Positions 27,612-37,281 of a DNA stretch of 64,000 bases are shown piece after piece (position 1 is the first letter of the stretch; each line of letters opens with the position of its first letter). The position numbers were made by a program, and so were the translations under genes. The notes under the pieces are model-generated. The model was given only the letters and a program-made list of their open reading frames with translations. It made no database searches and had not been told where the DNA came from. The DNA lies in assembly GCF_014217785.1 (NCBI RefSeq), contig NZ_CP048814.1, forward strand, positions 3,224,001 through 3,288,000. Reading direction: 5' to 3'. This DNA comes from Rhodococcus triatomae. Lineage in GTDB: Bacteria; Actinomycetota; Actinomycetes; Mycobacteriales; Mycobacteriaceae.

Positions 27612-29907
27612 TGCGGACACGGTTGTACTCGCTTTCCAGGGTGAGCACGGAGTGGTTTCCCAAGCCGGAGAACATCGTTGCGTATCCACTGCCGACAAGA
27701 CTGAGACTGTCGAGCGACTCATCTTGCACTTCGTGATACTGGCGAAGGCTCCCGTCCACGTCGAAGGCCCACGGATGCGCCTCTCGGTAACTTTCCGGAA
27801 GTTCCGGCGATTGCATCAGGATTGCGTGATAGTGCGCCGAGTAGTCAGGGGTCTGGACGACCGCGGTAGGTGCCTCTCCGGGGCGGGTGCCGATGAGGGA
27901 GTCCTTCAACGAATCGCCGCTGAGCCCGACCATCTGGTTGATGTACTCACCGCCGGGGAGCTTGCCGATCCCGAGGGTTCCCAGCCCCGTCAACGCCTCG
28001 TAGGCACTCGATTTCCGGTCATACACGGCCTGGGCCCGATCGGCGTCGTTGTCGTATCGGCTCTGCAGTGCGTTCTCGGCTCCGGAGTCGACCAGGGCCA
28101 TGAGTTTGCCGGCCGTCGCGAGGTGGCTGCCGGAGTTGGGTCCGGCCGGCTCGGCCGCGTACATGCCTTCCTGTGCCAGGATCTCGCCCATTGCCGCGCT
28201 GTTGAACAGGGCACCGGCCTGCTCGTCCGTGTTCAGGAGCGAGACCACTCGGACGGAACCCGCCATCGTGCTGTTGCTGTGGGGATCGGCCCACCGGGTC
28301 ACCTCGCCGTCCTCGCCTCGTCGTGCGAGGTCGAAGCCCGGCCGGTCGGCCGGATCGGCACCGGCCAGGTCGGACGCGTAGGGGCTCATGCTTTCCGAAA
28401 CAGTCCGCAGTAGTTCGGGGTTGAGATCGCCGACGGACTGTCCACCGGATTCCGGGACGTTCGACATGAGCTGCCAGGCCTGGTCTGTGCTGACGGATTC
28501 GGCGACGGCGGACATGATTTCGCCGGTGCGAGTGGCACGGGCGACGTCGCGGGGATCGTCGGGGTTCTCCACGAAGGCGTCTGCATCGTCGAACCGGAAC
28601 AGCGTGGAGGCCGCCGATCCGTCGTCGGTCCAGTTCTTGGTGAACAGATCGGAGACGAAGTCCTTCCCGTGGTCCGGGTCGGTGAAGGCCTGTTGAACGG
28701 CGATCTTGTCGTCCCCGACGGCAGCGAAGATCTCCTCGGTGACGGCCGGGTTCTCGCCGCCTCTGCCGTCGACGGTGAAGTACTCGAACTTGTGGTCGGG
28801 ATTCTGTTCGTGCGCGACTTGCGCATCCAGATACTGGCGACCCACCTCCATCAGGCCGGTATTCAGGTCGCTGCCGGCCTTGTAGTCGCTGTCCGCGGCT
28901 CCGGCGATACGGGCGACGGCCTGATTGTCGGCCACACCGTTGAGTTCGACACTCGGAAGTGGGTAGCCGCTGCCGATCTTCATCTCGCGCACAACAAGAT
29001 CGTCACGTTCCAGCGATTGGCGAATCTGATCGGGGAGCAGTTCTATTCCACCATGTGTGGGGACCTCGGCATCACCCTCCACCGATGCGGTGATGTTCGG
29101 GTTGGACACGAGTTGAAGCGAGTTCGCCAATCCCGTCCGGGCATCCGGCGGGAGCTGTTCGAAGATCTCCTCGATCTCGCTGGGGCTCTTGCCGTCGAGA
29201 GATCGGCTGATCTGGTTCAGGTACTCCATGTGTGAGGCGGGCACCGTTGTTGCGGCTCCCTCGGAGAGGGAGCTGAGTTGTTCGGGACTCAATTCCCCGG
29301 CTTCGACCAGGCGTTGAACTGCTTCCGGGCTGAGGTCGCCAGGGTTGTTCGTGAGAGCAGCGGCATCGGACCTGCCCTGATCGGCGCCGAGAGTGGCGGC
29401 CGAGGTGAACGTCGCGCGGAGCCCGTCCCGGGCCGCAGCCAGGTCGGCACGCACCGCCTCGTCCGCCCGCGCCGCATCCTGGGCGGCAGTACGAATGTAT
29501 TCCTGCCATTCGGCTCGGGCGGTGTCCCGTTCGGGGGAGGGGCCGTGGACGAGGTCCGTGACCGACAATTCGTCCGAGACGCTGAACTGCTCGGCCTCAG
29601 CTTCCATGATCGCGGTGCGGGCACGCGACAACGGCGCCTCCACCTCGTGGAAACCCTGCCGCGCGCGGTCCGCGAGGGCCTCGAGTGCATCGACGACGAC
29701 CACGGCGGTCTTCCGATCGGCATTCGCGCGATTCTGCGCGGCCTCGGCTGTGGCACCTTCCCAATACGAGTCGCCCACCCGTGTCACTGCATCGACGTAG
29801 CGGGTGAACAGGTCCTCGACCGTGGTGCCCACGTGTATCCAGGCGTCGGCGACGTCGGAGAGTGTAGCGGGGTTCCAGGCGTTGATCTGGCTGCGGGTGA
29901 GCGTCAT
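27601..29907 (-). CDS. Large ESX-type (WXG-like) protein of 768 residues
   Basis: Starts at MTLTRSQINAWNPATLSDVA, overlapping the preceding stop (ATGA). The N-terminal 200 residues are helical, with a WXG-like turn (VGDSYWEGATAEAAQNRAN), as in long type VII-secreted proteins. The rest is acidic and contains short helical blocks annotated in related actinobacteria as TPR-like regions (for example NPGDLSPEAVQRLVEAGELS). No transmembrane segment or signal peptide. No toxin domain was recognised at the C-terminus. It is probably an exported or cell-surface protein, together with the 114-residue partner before it. Confidence 0.72.
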   Translation of the reverse strand: MTLTRSQINAWNPATLSDVADAWIHVGTTVEDLFTRYVDAVTRVGDSYWEGATAEAAQNRANADRKTAVVVVDALEALADRARQGFHEVEAPLSRARTAIMEAEAEQFSVSDELSVTDLVHGPSPERDTARAEWQEYIRTAAQDAARADEAVRADLAAARDGLRATFTSAATLGADQGRSDAAALTNNPGDLSPEAVQRLVEAGELSPEQLSSLSEGAATTVPASHMEYLNQISRSLDGKSPSEIEEIFEQLPPDARTGLANSLQLVSNPNITASVEGDAEVPTHGGIELLPDQIRQSLERDDLVVREMKIGSGYPLPSVELNGVADNQAVARIAGAADSDYKAGSDLNTGLMEVGRQYLDAQVAHEQNPDHKFEYFTVDGRGGENPAVTEEIFAAVGDDKIAVQQAFTDPDHGKDFVSDLFTKNWTDDGSAASTLFRFDDADAFVENPDDPRDVARATRTGEIMSAVAESVSTDQAWQLMSNVPESGGQSVGDLNPELLRTVSESMSPYASDLAGADPADRPGFDLARRGEDGEVTRWADPHSNSTMAGSVRVVSLLNTDEQAGALFNSAAMGEILAQEGMYAAEPAGPNSGSHLATAGKLMALVDSGAENALQSRYDNDADRAQAVYDRKSSAYEALTGLGTLGIGKLPGGEYINQMVGLSGDSLKDSLIGTRPGEAPTAVVQTPDYSAHYHAILMQSPELPESYREAHPWAFDVDGSLRQYHEVQDESLDSLSLVGSGYATMFSGLGNHSVLTLESEYNRVRNER

Positions 29908-30248
29908 CGCCGATTCTCCTCGGCGCTCCATTCGCCGGTGGCCGCGGTGTAGGTGGCGGCCAACGCGTCGGCGTTGCTCGCATCCTGGTTCCGGTACTGC
30001 TCGGCGACGTTTGTCATGATCTCGCCGGTCTCGCCGAGCCGTTCCTCGATAGCGGCCACGAGCGCCCCGTCCACCAGGTCGCCGGAGATGCTCGACGCCT
30101 CGAGCACGGACGGCATCATGCCGCCCGGCGTGCTCAGATAGGGCCCAGCAGCGGGGCCGGTGCGCACCGCGGACGCCTCGGCAGCAAGATCATGCAGTAT
30201 CGAACTCAGCCGTGTGAGTTCGTCCAGGTCAGCAGAAAATGGCGTCAT
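29904..30248 (-). CDS. EspC/WXG100-like small protein
   Basis: 114 residues. Helical, with LDELTRLSSILHDLAAEASA at the start and EIMTNVAEQYRNQDASNADA near the end. This is the layout of EspC-like (DUF2580) type VII partners, which usually pair with a larger substrate, here the 768-residue protein directly downstream with an ATGA overlap. Confidence 0.75.
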   Translation of the reverse strand: MTPFSADLDELTRLSSILHDLAAEASAVRTGPAAGPYLSTPGGMMPSVLEASSISGDLVDGALVAAIEERLGETGEIMTNVAEQYRNQDASNADALAATYTAATGEWSAEENRR

Positions 30249-30319
30249 GAGATCCCCCCCTAGAGATTGCCGACGCTCGTCACTCTAGCAAGCTGGTATC
30301 GAGGCGCCGTCGATGCGGG

Positions 30320-30898
30320 CTACGCCCCTTCGGGCAGGTAGCGCAGGAAGATGCGCATCATGTCCTCGATCCCGTCGCACCACTGGTCGCGGGGCGGATG
30401 GGAGTCGAAGATATTCCTGGTGACAACGATGTAGCCGAACTCGGTCTCGACATTGAGCGCGCACGCAGGCGAGCTGTTGACACTCGGGAGGAGGGCGGCT
30501 CGACGGCCGTCCAGAGTGAGCTCCTGAACCTGGCCGGTGCCGGCTTCCTTGGCGATGTACTCGTCGAGCATCGAGTTCGTGGAGAGTATGTTGACTCCGA
30601 CCACGCGGCGGGTGATGTACGTGCACCCCAGGAAGGTGCGATCGTCGCCCGGAAAGTCCTGCTCACTCTTGCTCAGGGGGTCGAGTCCAGCTTCCTCGAT
30701 TGCGGATTCGGGGATATCGAGGCATGGATCGTAGGTGACCAGCGGTCGGTCGCTCTGATCGGTGAACCGAGGTGCTCGGGTGGTCGACTCGGCCCCAGTC
30801 GCTGCGGGATCGGCTGGGTCGGAGTCGCCCTGTCCACATGCTGCCACGAATGCGGCCGCGAGGAGCAGGACGAGGACAGAGCGAATTCTTACCTTCAC
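30320..30898 (-). CDS. DUF3558-like lipoprotein, copy E
   Basis: 192 residues from a GTG. Signal peptide with lipobox FVAACGQ. Cysteines in YDPCLDIP, LGCTYI, PACALNV and DQWCDGI follow the DUF3558 pattern. The GTG overlaps the TGA of an upstream ESX-like remnant. More distant from the other copies, so an older member of the same family. Confidence 0.82.
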   Translation of the reverse strand: MKVRIRSVLVLLLAAAFVAACGQGDSDPADPAATGAESTTRAPRFTDQSDRPLVTYDPCLDIPESAIEEAGLDPLSKSEQDFPGDDRTFLGCTYITRRVVGVNILSTNSMLDEYIAKEAGTGQVQELTLDGRRAALLPSVNSSPACALNVETEFGYIVVTRNIFDSHPPRDQWCDGIEDMMRIFLRYLPEGA

Positions 30899-31044
30899 CT
30901 GGAAATCTCTCCCGCGATTGCGTTGATTGCGGCGTTGACCGCGCTGTCCTGGTCAGCGTAGGCATCCCCGCCTGCTTCGAACGCATCACGCATGGCCTGG
31001 ACCGCAGGGACCGAAGTGGACGACCACTCCGGGCGCCCCACCTG
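30895..31044 (-). pseudogene. 3' fragment of an ESX-like partner gene
   Basis: About 50 codons ending VQAMRDAFEAGGDAYADQDS and AVNAAINAIAGEISR. This corresponds to the C-terminal 45 residues of the ESX-like proteins at 2013 and 24144. No full-length start was found. The stop overlaps the lipoprotein E start. An alternative is a short intact gene with an internal start. Confidence 0.6.
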
Positions 31045-31064
31045 CGCGGGACACCCGGAGAGGC

Positions 31065-31517
31065 TCAAGACGCCGCGGCGGAACCGGTGAGGAGCAAACC
31101 CGCCACGAGGGGCAGGACCGAACTGCCGACGACGGCGCTCCCGACGACAGCGGAACCGATGACCGGGCCGGTGAAGTCGGGGGCCGGGACGTCGCCGATC
31201 CTGGTCCAGGTGCCGCAGTCCTCGGAGCGGAACGCGTAGTCGGACGGCAGGATCGTGACCACGACGCGACCGGAGTGGGTGTAGTCGTTGGCGAGGATCT
31301 CGTCGAAATTGCCGCTGGTCCCGGAGCGCCGTTCCCAATAGCAGCCCATGTGTTCGTCGACCTGACCCGAACCTGCGTACTGGCCGGGCGCGATGTCCGT
31401 ACCGACGAGATAGGTGCCGTCACCGAAGGTGGGTGACGCCGCTGCAGATCCGACTGTGGCGATCGTCGCGCACACTGCTGCGGTCGTCGTGGCCGCAGCG
31501 GCGAGGTACTTGTTCAT
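31065..31517 (-). CDS. Secreted protein of unknown function
   Basis: 150 residues, started at MNKYLAAAATTTAAV behind AGGAG. A Sec signal peptide is likely cut after GSAAAS. The mature protein has GTYLVGTDIAPGQYAG and CYWERRSGTSGNFDEILAND, a pattern found in small secreted actinobacterial proteins. The C-terminus is hydrophobic (SSVLPLVAGLLLTGSAAAS), so it may be retained in the membrane. No enzyme motif. Confidence 0.75.
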   Translation of the reverse strand: MNKYLAAAATTTAAVCATIATVGSAAASPTFGDGTYLVGTDIAPGQYAGSGQVDEHMGCYWERRSGTSGNFDEILANDYTHSGRVVVTILPSDYAFRSEDCGTWTRIGDVPAPDFTGPVIGSAVVGSAVVGSSVLPLVAGLLLTGSAAAS

Positions 31518-31555
31518 AGCTGTCTCCTGATGAAAGTTGTAGGGGAGAAACAAGA

Positions 31556-32224
31556 TCAGCGGAGTGCGACGCGGGTTCCGCCGGAGAACATGGAGTCGTG
31601 GAGTTCGATTTCGGCGGGGATCGCGTCGACGGGCATGTCGAACACGACCTGCATCGTGACGGTGTTTCCGGGGTTGATCCGGTCCCACACCGCGACGTCG
31701 GAACCGAGGCTGATGCCCGCCATCGTGTTGGCGGTGAACGTGCGTCCCGCCTCGTCGTACAGGTCCTGGTCGCTCGGACTCAGACCCTTCGGTTCGCCGG
31801 AGATGTTGTGCACCGTCATCGTGACGACGACGAACTGGCCCTGCGCCTTCTCGATGAGGTACGGGTTGTCCCCGACCTGCGCGAGTCCCGTCTGCACATC
31901 GGTGACGACGAACTCGAACTTGCCGTCACGAACCGGGGTGTGCAGCCCCGGCGCGGCGGGGCCGGGCTGCGGATCGGCGACGACGGGAGCGGCGTCCGCG
32001 GGGGCCGCAGGAGCCGCAGCGTCCGCGGGAGCCGGATCGCTGGCGGTGCGCGGAGTGTCGTCGGAATCCCCGCCGCCGGCGATCGCCGAGACGATCACCA
32101 GTGCCGCGAGCGTGCCGACCACCCACGGCCACTTCTTGCGTTTGCGCGACGGAGTCGGCTGCGGGACGGCGCCCGGCTGAGGCGTCCACGGCTGCTGGGG
32201 CATCTGCCCCGGGGGCTGGGTCAT
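31556..32224 (-). CDS. DUF4352-like membrane-anchored protein
   Basis: 222 residues. A Pro/Gln-rich cytoplasmic N-terminus, then RKRKK and one membrane segment (WVVGTLAALVIVSAIAGGG), an Ala/Pro-rich linker, and an extracellular Ig-like domain (KFEFVVTDVQTGLAQVGDNP, FVVVTMTVHNISGEPKGLSP) of the DUF4352 type. Family function is unknown; these are usually cell-surface proteins. Confidence 0.8.
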   Translation of the reverse strand: MTQPPGQMPQQPWTPQPGAVPQPTPSRKRKKWPWVVGTLAALVIVSAIAGGGDSDDTPRTASDPAPADAAAPAAPADAAPVVADPQPGPAAPGLHTPVRDGKFEFVVTDVQTGLAQVGDNPYLIEKAQGQFVVVTMTVHNISGEPKGLSPSDQDLYDEAGRTFTANTMAGISLGSDVAVWDRINPGNTVTMQVVFDMPVDAIPAEIELHDSMFSGGTRVALR

Positions 32225-32336
32225 GACGGTCTCGATTCGTCGATAGGGGATGAGTAGAGGAGTGATCGGACTCTCCTCGGTCGAAGTGATGGGACATATG
32301 GTGCAACGGGGGCGGAAACTGCGGAAACGATTACCT

Positions 32337-32354
32337 CGATAAAGGGGGTTATCG
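32337..32354. promoter_or_regulatory. CGATAA-N6-TTATCG site upstream of hsdR
   Basis: CGATAAAGGGGGTTATCG has the same half-sites and spacing as the palindrome at 7738-7755 in front of the hsdM operon. It lies about 160 bases upstream of hsdR. A shared operator for the split restriction system is the likely meaning. The rest of 32225-32512 shows no gene. Confidence 0.7.
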
Positions 32355-32512
32355 ATGATCTCCGGATAGTTCCGTAATCAAAGGGCTAGTTTTGTGCACG
32401 ACCACTCGCGGAGCGGAAACACGAATCTCCGAGGATTCCCGACCCGTCCCGGGCGCCGACGCCGTCCGCCACGGTAGAACTATCCGCAGGTGCGGGACAG
32501 GAAGGCATACAG

Positions 32513-35500
32513 ATGAGCGCGAACAACCGGTTCGGTGAGGACGATTGGGAGCAGCTCGCTCTCGATGAGCTCGGTGAGCTGGGATGGCGGCCGGTCTCCG
32601 GTACCCAGATCGCTCCCGGGCAGGGAGAACGCGAATCCTGGGCCGAACTGGTCATTCCGTCCCGGCTGTCGACGGCCCTCGCCCGCTTGAATCCCGCCCT
32701 TCCGGTTACGGTCCTCGAGGACGTGGTCAAGGAGGTCACGGCCGCTCGGTCGAGTGACGCGTGCGCCGAGAACGAGCTCGCGCATCGCCACCTCACCGAG
32801 GGGGTGCGGACCGTCAGCTATCTGGACGAACGGGGTGCGGAAGTCACCCCGACGGTGCGGCTGCTGTCCATGGTCCCGGACGACAACGACTGGCTGGCCG
32901 TCAGCCAGGTGACGGTGATTCGCGGTGACCACGAGCGCCGGTTCGATATCGTGCTGTACCTGAACGGACTGCCGGTGAGCATCATCGAGCTGAAGCGGGC
33001 CGGCGACCGGTATGCGACTGTGGCCGACGCACACGCGCAGATGCAGACCTACGTGCGCGAGTTCCCGTCGGCGTTCCGGTTCGTCGACTTCGTGATGCTC
33101 TCCGACGGTGTCACCACCCGATACGGAACGCCCTTCACGTCGTACAACCATTTCTCGCCGTGGAATGTCGACGAGCACGGCGTGCCGGTCGCGGCACCCT
33201 ACGACGGTGACCACACTCCGCTGGGTATTGCGTTGCGCGGTCTGTACTTTCAGGAGAGGTTCCTGCAGCTGCAGCGGGACTTCACTGCGTTCGACCAGAG
33301 CGAGAAGGGGCTGGTCAAACGCATCGCCAAGCCGCACCAGTACTTTGCCGTGGTCAAGGCGGTCCGTTCGACCATCGCCGCGGTGTACAGCCACGGTCGG
33401 GCAGGGGTCGTCTGGCACACCCAGGGGTCGGGCAAGTCGATGGAGATGGAGCTGTACGCCAACAAGGTGATTCGGCACCCGAAACTCGCCAACCCGACGA
33501 TTGTGGTCATCACGGACCGCAACGAATTGGACGGGCAGTTGTACGAGACGTTTGCGCGATCTCAGCTGTTACCGGAACAGTCGAAGCAGATTCGCAAGCG
33601 GGAAGAGCTTCGGCGGGAACTCTCCGGCCGTACCACCGGAGGGATCTACTTCACCACACTCCAGAAGTTCGGACGCAGCAAGGCCGAGCGTGAGGCCGGC
33701 GAAGGGCACCCGCTGCTGTCGAACCGCCGGAACATCATCGTCATCGTCGACGAGGCGCATCGCAGTCACTACGACAACCTCGACGGCTACGCCCGCCACC
33801 TGGCCGACGCGCTGCCCCACGCGACCCTCATCGCCTTCACCGGCACACCGGTCTCCACCGCGGACCGTGATACCCGCGCGGTGTTCGGCGCCGACATCGA
33901 CGTCTACGACCTCACCCGGGCTGTCGAGGACGGTGCGACGGTGCCCGTTGTCTTCGAAAGCCGCTTGGTCAAGGTCGTCTTCGCCGAAGGCGTGACCGAG
34001 GACGACCTGGACGCCACTGCTGACGAACTCACTCTCGGTCTCGACGACACCGAACGCGACCGGATCGAGAAGAGCGTCGCCGTCGTCAACGCCGTCTACG
34101 GCACGCCGGACCGTCTGCGGCTGCTGGCCGAGGACATTGTCGGGCACTGGGAGCGTCGGCGCCGGGCAATGAGTCCGTTCATCAACTCGGAAGAGCATCC
34201 GTTCACGCCGGGGAAGGCTTTGATCGTCGGTGCCACCCGTGAGATCTGCGCGAACCTCTACAACGCGATCGTGGCTCTGCGTCCCGACTGGCATTCGGAG
34301 GACCTCGATGCGGGACGTATCAAGGTCGTGTACTCGGGCGGACCTGCCGATCCCGCCCCGATCAGCGATCACGTCCGCCGGGATTCGGCGAATGCGTCGA
34401 TCAAGAAGCGGCTCAAGGATATCGATGACGAACTCGAGCTCGTGATCGTCAAGGACATGATGCTCACCGGGTTCGACAGTCCGCCGCTGCACACGCTGTA
34501 TCTGGACCGTCCGCTGAAGGGGGCGCTGCTGATGCAGACACTCGCGAGGGTCAATCGCACGTTCCGCAACAAGCAGGACGGGCTCCTGGTGGCCTACGCG
34601 CCGATCGCGGAGCCGCTCGCCGAGGCATTGCGTGAGTACACCGAATCGGACCAGAAATCGAAGCCGATCGGGCGGGACGTCGAAGGAGCGGTGGATGCGG
34701 TCAAGGACCTCGTCACGATTCTCGACGGACTGCTGTACGGCACCGACTGGCGGACCAAGATCGCGGCGCCGAGTAGGCGTGCATTCCTCGACGCAGTGTT
34801 CTCGGCGGTCGACTTCTTGCGGGATCCGAAGAATCCGGCCAACACCGTCGCTGAAGGCGAAAAAACCCTCGCCGAGAGGTACCGCACCTATTCGTCGCAG
34901 TTGTCCCGGGTCTGGGCGCTTGCAGGTGGGCGCCCGGAGTTGAAGGCGCTGGTGCTGCCCGCACAGTTCTTCGAAGAGGTGCGGGTGTACATGGCCAAGT
35001 TCGACGCGGAGGAACGGCAGGCCAGTGGCAAAGCGGTGCCGGAGGACGTGCAGCGGGCCCTGCGGCAGCTGATGGCGGCCTCGGTGGAGGCGGACGACGT
35101 CGTCGACATCTACCAGGCGGCGGGAATGCCGAAACCGTCCCTGGCGGAATTGAACAACGACTTCGTGGCCAAGGCGCAGAAGGCGATCAACCCGAACCTG
35201 GCGATCGAGGCGTTGCGGGCGCTGATCGCCGCGGAATCCCGAAAGGCTGTCCGGCACAATGTGGTGCGCCTGCGATCGTTCTCGGATCGTCTGCAGGACT
35301 TGATGAGCAAGTACACCAACAGCCAGCTGACATCGGCGGAGGTGATTGCCGCGCTGGTCGAGATGGCGGCCGAGGTCTCGCACGAATCGGACCGCGGGCT
35401 GCGATTCGATCCCCCGCTCGACGAAAAGGAGCTTGCCTTCTACGACGCGGTCGCCCAGAATCCGTCGGCGGTCGAGATCAGGGGAGAAGACATCCTCGCT

Positions 35501-35701
35501 CAGATCGCCAGGGAACTCGTGCTCGTCATGCGACGCGACGCCACCACCGACTGGACCGTCCGCGAAGACGTCAAGGCACGGTTGAGGTCCCGGGTTCGGC
35601 GCCTGCTGGCGCGCTACAAGTACCCGCCGGATGCTCAGCCCGAAGCGATCAAGCTCGTCATCGAGCAGATGGAGACGCTGGCGGCGACAGCACACGAATG
35701 A
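32513..35701 (+). CDS. hsdR: Type I restriction endonuclease subunit HsdR
   Basis: 1062 residues. The nuclease domain has RRFDIVLYLNGLPVSIIELK near residue 145, the D...ExK catalytic pattern. The translocase follows, with Walker A QGSGKSMEM near residue 305, DEAH (IVIVDEAHRSHY) and motif III FTGTPV. The C-terminal third is the helical region that docks on HsdM. HsdR pulls in unmethylated DNA and cuts it at a distance. It is separated by about 20 kb from hsdMS, but carries the same upstream palindrome, so these are probably parts of one system. Confidence 0.95.
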   Translation: MSANNRFGEDDWEQLALDELGELGWRPVSGTQIAPGQGERESWAELVIPSRLSTALARLNPALPVTVLEDVVKEVTAARSSDACAENELAHRHLTEGVRTVSYLDERGAEVTPTVRLLSMVPDDNDWLAVSQVTVIRGDHERRFDIVLYLNGLPVSIIELKRAGDRYATVADAHAQMQTYVREFPSAFRFVDFVMLSDGVTTRYGTPFTSYNHFSPWNVDEHGVPVAAPYDGDHTPLGIALRGLYFQERFLQLQRDFTAFDQSEKGLVKRIAKPHQYFAVVKAVRSTIAAVYSHGRAGVVWHTQGSGKSMEMELYANKVIRHPKLANPTIVVITDRNELDGQLYETFARSQLLPEQSKQIRKREELRRELSGRTTGGIYFTTLQKFGRSKAEREAGEGHPLLSNRRNIIVIVDEAHRSHYDNLDGYARHLADALPHATLIAFTGTPVSTADRDTRAVFGADIDVYDLTRAVEDGATVPVVFESRLVKVVFAEGVTEDDLDATADELTLGLDDTERDRIEKSVAVVNAVYGTPDRLRLLAEDIVGHWERRRRAMSPFINSEEHPFTPGKALIVGATREICANLYNAIVALRPDWHSEDLDAGRIKVVYSGGPADPAPISDHVRRDSANASIKKRLKDIDDELELVIVKDMMLTGFDSPPLHTLYLDRPLKGALLMQTLARVNRTFRNKQDGLLVAYAPIAEPLAEALREYTESDQKSKPIGRDVEGAVDAVKDLVTILDGLLYGTDWRTKIAAPSRRAFLDAVFSAVDFLRDPKNPANTVAEGEKTLAERYRTYSSQLSRVWALAGGRPELKALVLPAQFFEEVRVYMAKFDAEERQASGKAVPEDVQRALRQLMAASVEADDVVDIYQAAGMPKPSLAELNNDFVAKAQKAINPNLAIEALRALIAAESRKAVRHNVVRLRSFSDRLQDLMSKYTNSQLTSAEVIAALVEMAAEVSHESDRGLRFDPPLDEKELAFYDAVAQNPSAVEIRGEDILAQIARELVLVMRRDATTDWTVREDVKARLRSRVRRLLARYKYPPDAQPEAIKLVIEQMETLAATAHE

Positions 35702-35833
35702 ATAGTTCCGGCGTGGTCCGTGTCGTCGAACTCCCTTGTGCACAGATGGTGGCGTGAGTACTCTCGTACTCTTCGCCCTTCGCCGGGTGGAGTCTCCACG
35801 CGCTCACCGTGGTATCTCAGTGAGCAGGAAGAC

Positions 35834-37138
35834 ATGACAACAGATTTCGTACAGTCTCTCGAGGAGCACCTCGCTTCCGAGCCCGATACCGTTCGCCGCG
35901 CCATCGAGGTGATCGGTCAGATCCTCACCGGTGCGGGCGGTCGGCGAGACACCGCCGAGTCGTTCGTCTCACGCAGCCTGGCTGCACCTCTACACGAACT
36001 GGCTACTCACGAAGTCGATCTCACCGCTACCACCGAGCTGACCGTCGGTGCCGTGCTGGCCGATCTGATCGAGAGTCATCGACCGCTCACGGGGCCGGGC
36101 GAGCTCGACGACCCGCCCTCCTGGCGCAAGCTCGAGCTCGGCGGTTCGGCGGTGTCGATCCCGACATCGATTTCCGCGGCGTTTCCTGCGGGATCGCTCG
36201 CGCCGGTCGACCTCGTGGTGCGGGTGAGCGAGTCCTACCAGCACGATCGCAGTGTCCTTCGCGTCTATGCGCGCGCCGACGATCGACGTCATGCGGCGGC
36301 GGTCGCCGACACGATCACGCGGCGGGCCGACACCGAACGCAACTTCCTGCGTGGTCGCGTCCTGCTGGCGTCGTGTGGTTCTGTGCTTCGGTTGGAACTC
36401 GGGAGTCTCTGTGAGGTGGACCGTTGCGGTCTCGTTCTCCCGGACGAGGTGTGGCGTGAACTCGACACCAATATCGCGGCCGTGACGTCACGGGCGGAGT
36501 TGATGCGCAGTCTCGGGCTGGGTACCCGGCGCGGCATCTTGTTGGCCGGGCCGCCCGGTGTCGGTAAGAGTGCGGTGACGCGCACGATCGCGGCCGAGTT
36601 GCTCGGCGCGTTCACCGTGATCGTGGTCGACGCCGATGCCGGGGCGTCCCGATTACGGGAGATCTACCGGGAAACACGCAAGCTCGGTCCCACGGTCGTC
36701 ATTCTCGACGACATCGATCTCTATATCGGTAACCGTTCGCGAGGTTCGGGCGGGCCTTCTCTGGCCGGCCTGCTCGCGGTTCTGGACGGGGTCGAGAAGT
36801 ACGACGACGTTCTCACTCTGGCGACGACGAACGATCCCGGTGCCCTCGACAGTGCGGCAACGCGTGCGTCCCGGTTCGATTCTGTCGTGCATCTCGGCTA
36901 TCCCGGTCGTGAGTCCGCGGTGCGGATTCTCGAGGTGTTCACCCGGCCCTTGGGTGTGGAGATCGATTGCGGTGCGGTGCTCGAAGGGCTCGATGGTGAT
37001 GTTTCGGGTGCGGATCTGCGGGACATGGTGAGCCGTGCGGTTCTCGAGCACGGGTCGGAACTGACCACAGCCAGTTTCCGGGAGGTTGTGCGGGCAGGTC
37101 GGTGGAAGGTCGCCGAACTGACCGGCCAGTATCTGTAG
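35834..37138 (+). CDS. AAA+ ATPase downstream of hsdR
   Basis: 434 residues, started at MTTDFVQSLEEHL behind GCAGGA. The first 200 residues match no family that I recognise. The AAA+ module follows, with Walker A LLAGPPGVGKSAVTRT, Walker B TVVILDDIDLY, sensor 1 LTLATTNDP and arginine finger region ATRASRFD. It resembles membrane-remodelling or protease-type AAA proteins. It lies 132 bases after hsdR, so a role in the defence island is possible. Its 3' end abuts a broken lipoprotein duplication unit. Confidence 0.8.
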   Translation: MTTDFVQSLEEHLASEPDTVRRAIEVIGQILTGAGGRRDTAESFVSRSLAAPLHELATHEVDLTATTELTVGAVLADLIESHRPLTGPGELDDPPSWRKLELGGSAVSIPTSISAAFPAGSLAPVDLVVRVSESYQHDRSVLRVYARADDRRHAAAVADTITRRADTERNFLRGRVLLASCGSVLRLELGSLCEVDRCGLVLPDEVWRELDTNIAAVTSRAELMRSLGLGTRRGILLAGPPGVGKSAVTRTIAAELLGAFTVIVVDADAGASRLREIYRETRKLGPTVVILDDIDLYIGNRSRGSGGPSLAGLLAVLDGVEKYDDVLTLATTNDPGALDSAATRASRFDSVVHLGYPGRESAVRILEVFTRPLGVEIDCGAVLEGLDGDVSGADLRDMVSRAVLEHGSELTTASFREVVRAGRWKVAELTGQYL

Positions 37139-37146
37139 CGGCGACG

Positions 37147-37175
37147 CGCTGGTTGGTTCCGATCGAGTGGTAGCC
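37147..37175 (-). pseudogene. 3' remnant of the ESX-like gene without its lipoprotein
   Basis: The sequence CTGGTTGGTTCCGATCGAGT and GGTAGCC matches the tail of the ESX-like genes (YHSIGTNQ), but the lipoprotein gene expected to its left is gone and the AAA+ gene ends there. It marks an older duplication unit cut by rearrangement. Confidence 0.65.
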
Positions 37176-37186
37176 GCTGATCTGCG

Positions 37187-37253
37187 ATCCGCGGACGTTG
37201 TGTGCACCGTGCTCTCGAAGGTTCGGGGGCGCGGTGTGCAGTATGTCCGCGGT
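37187..37253. terminator. Inverted repeat, second copy
   Basis: Same element as 1358-1425, located upstream of lipoprotein D1's downstream end, with CTCTCGAAGGTTCGGGGG at its centre. The right outer arm is slightly changed (CCGCGGTT). Confidence 0.55.
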
Positions 37254-37281
37254 TTCGGGGCGTTGTCTGTGTTGGTGCGGG

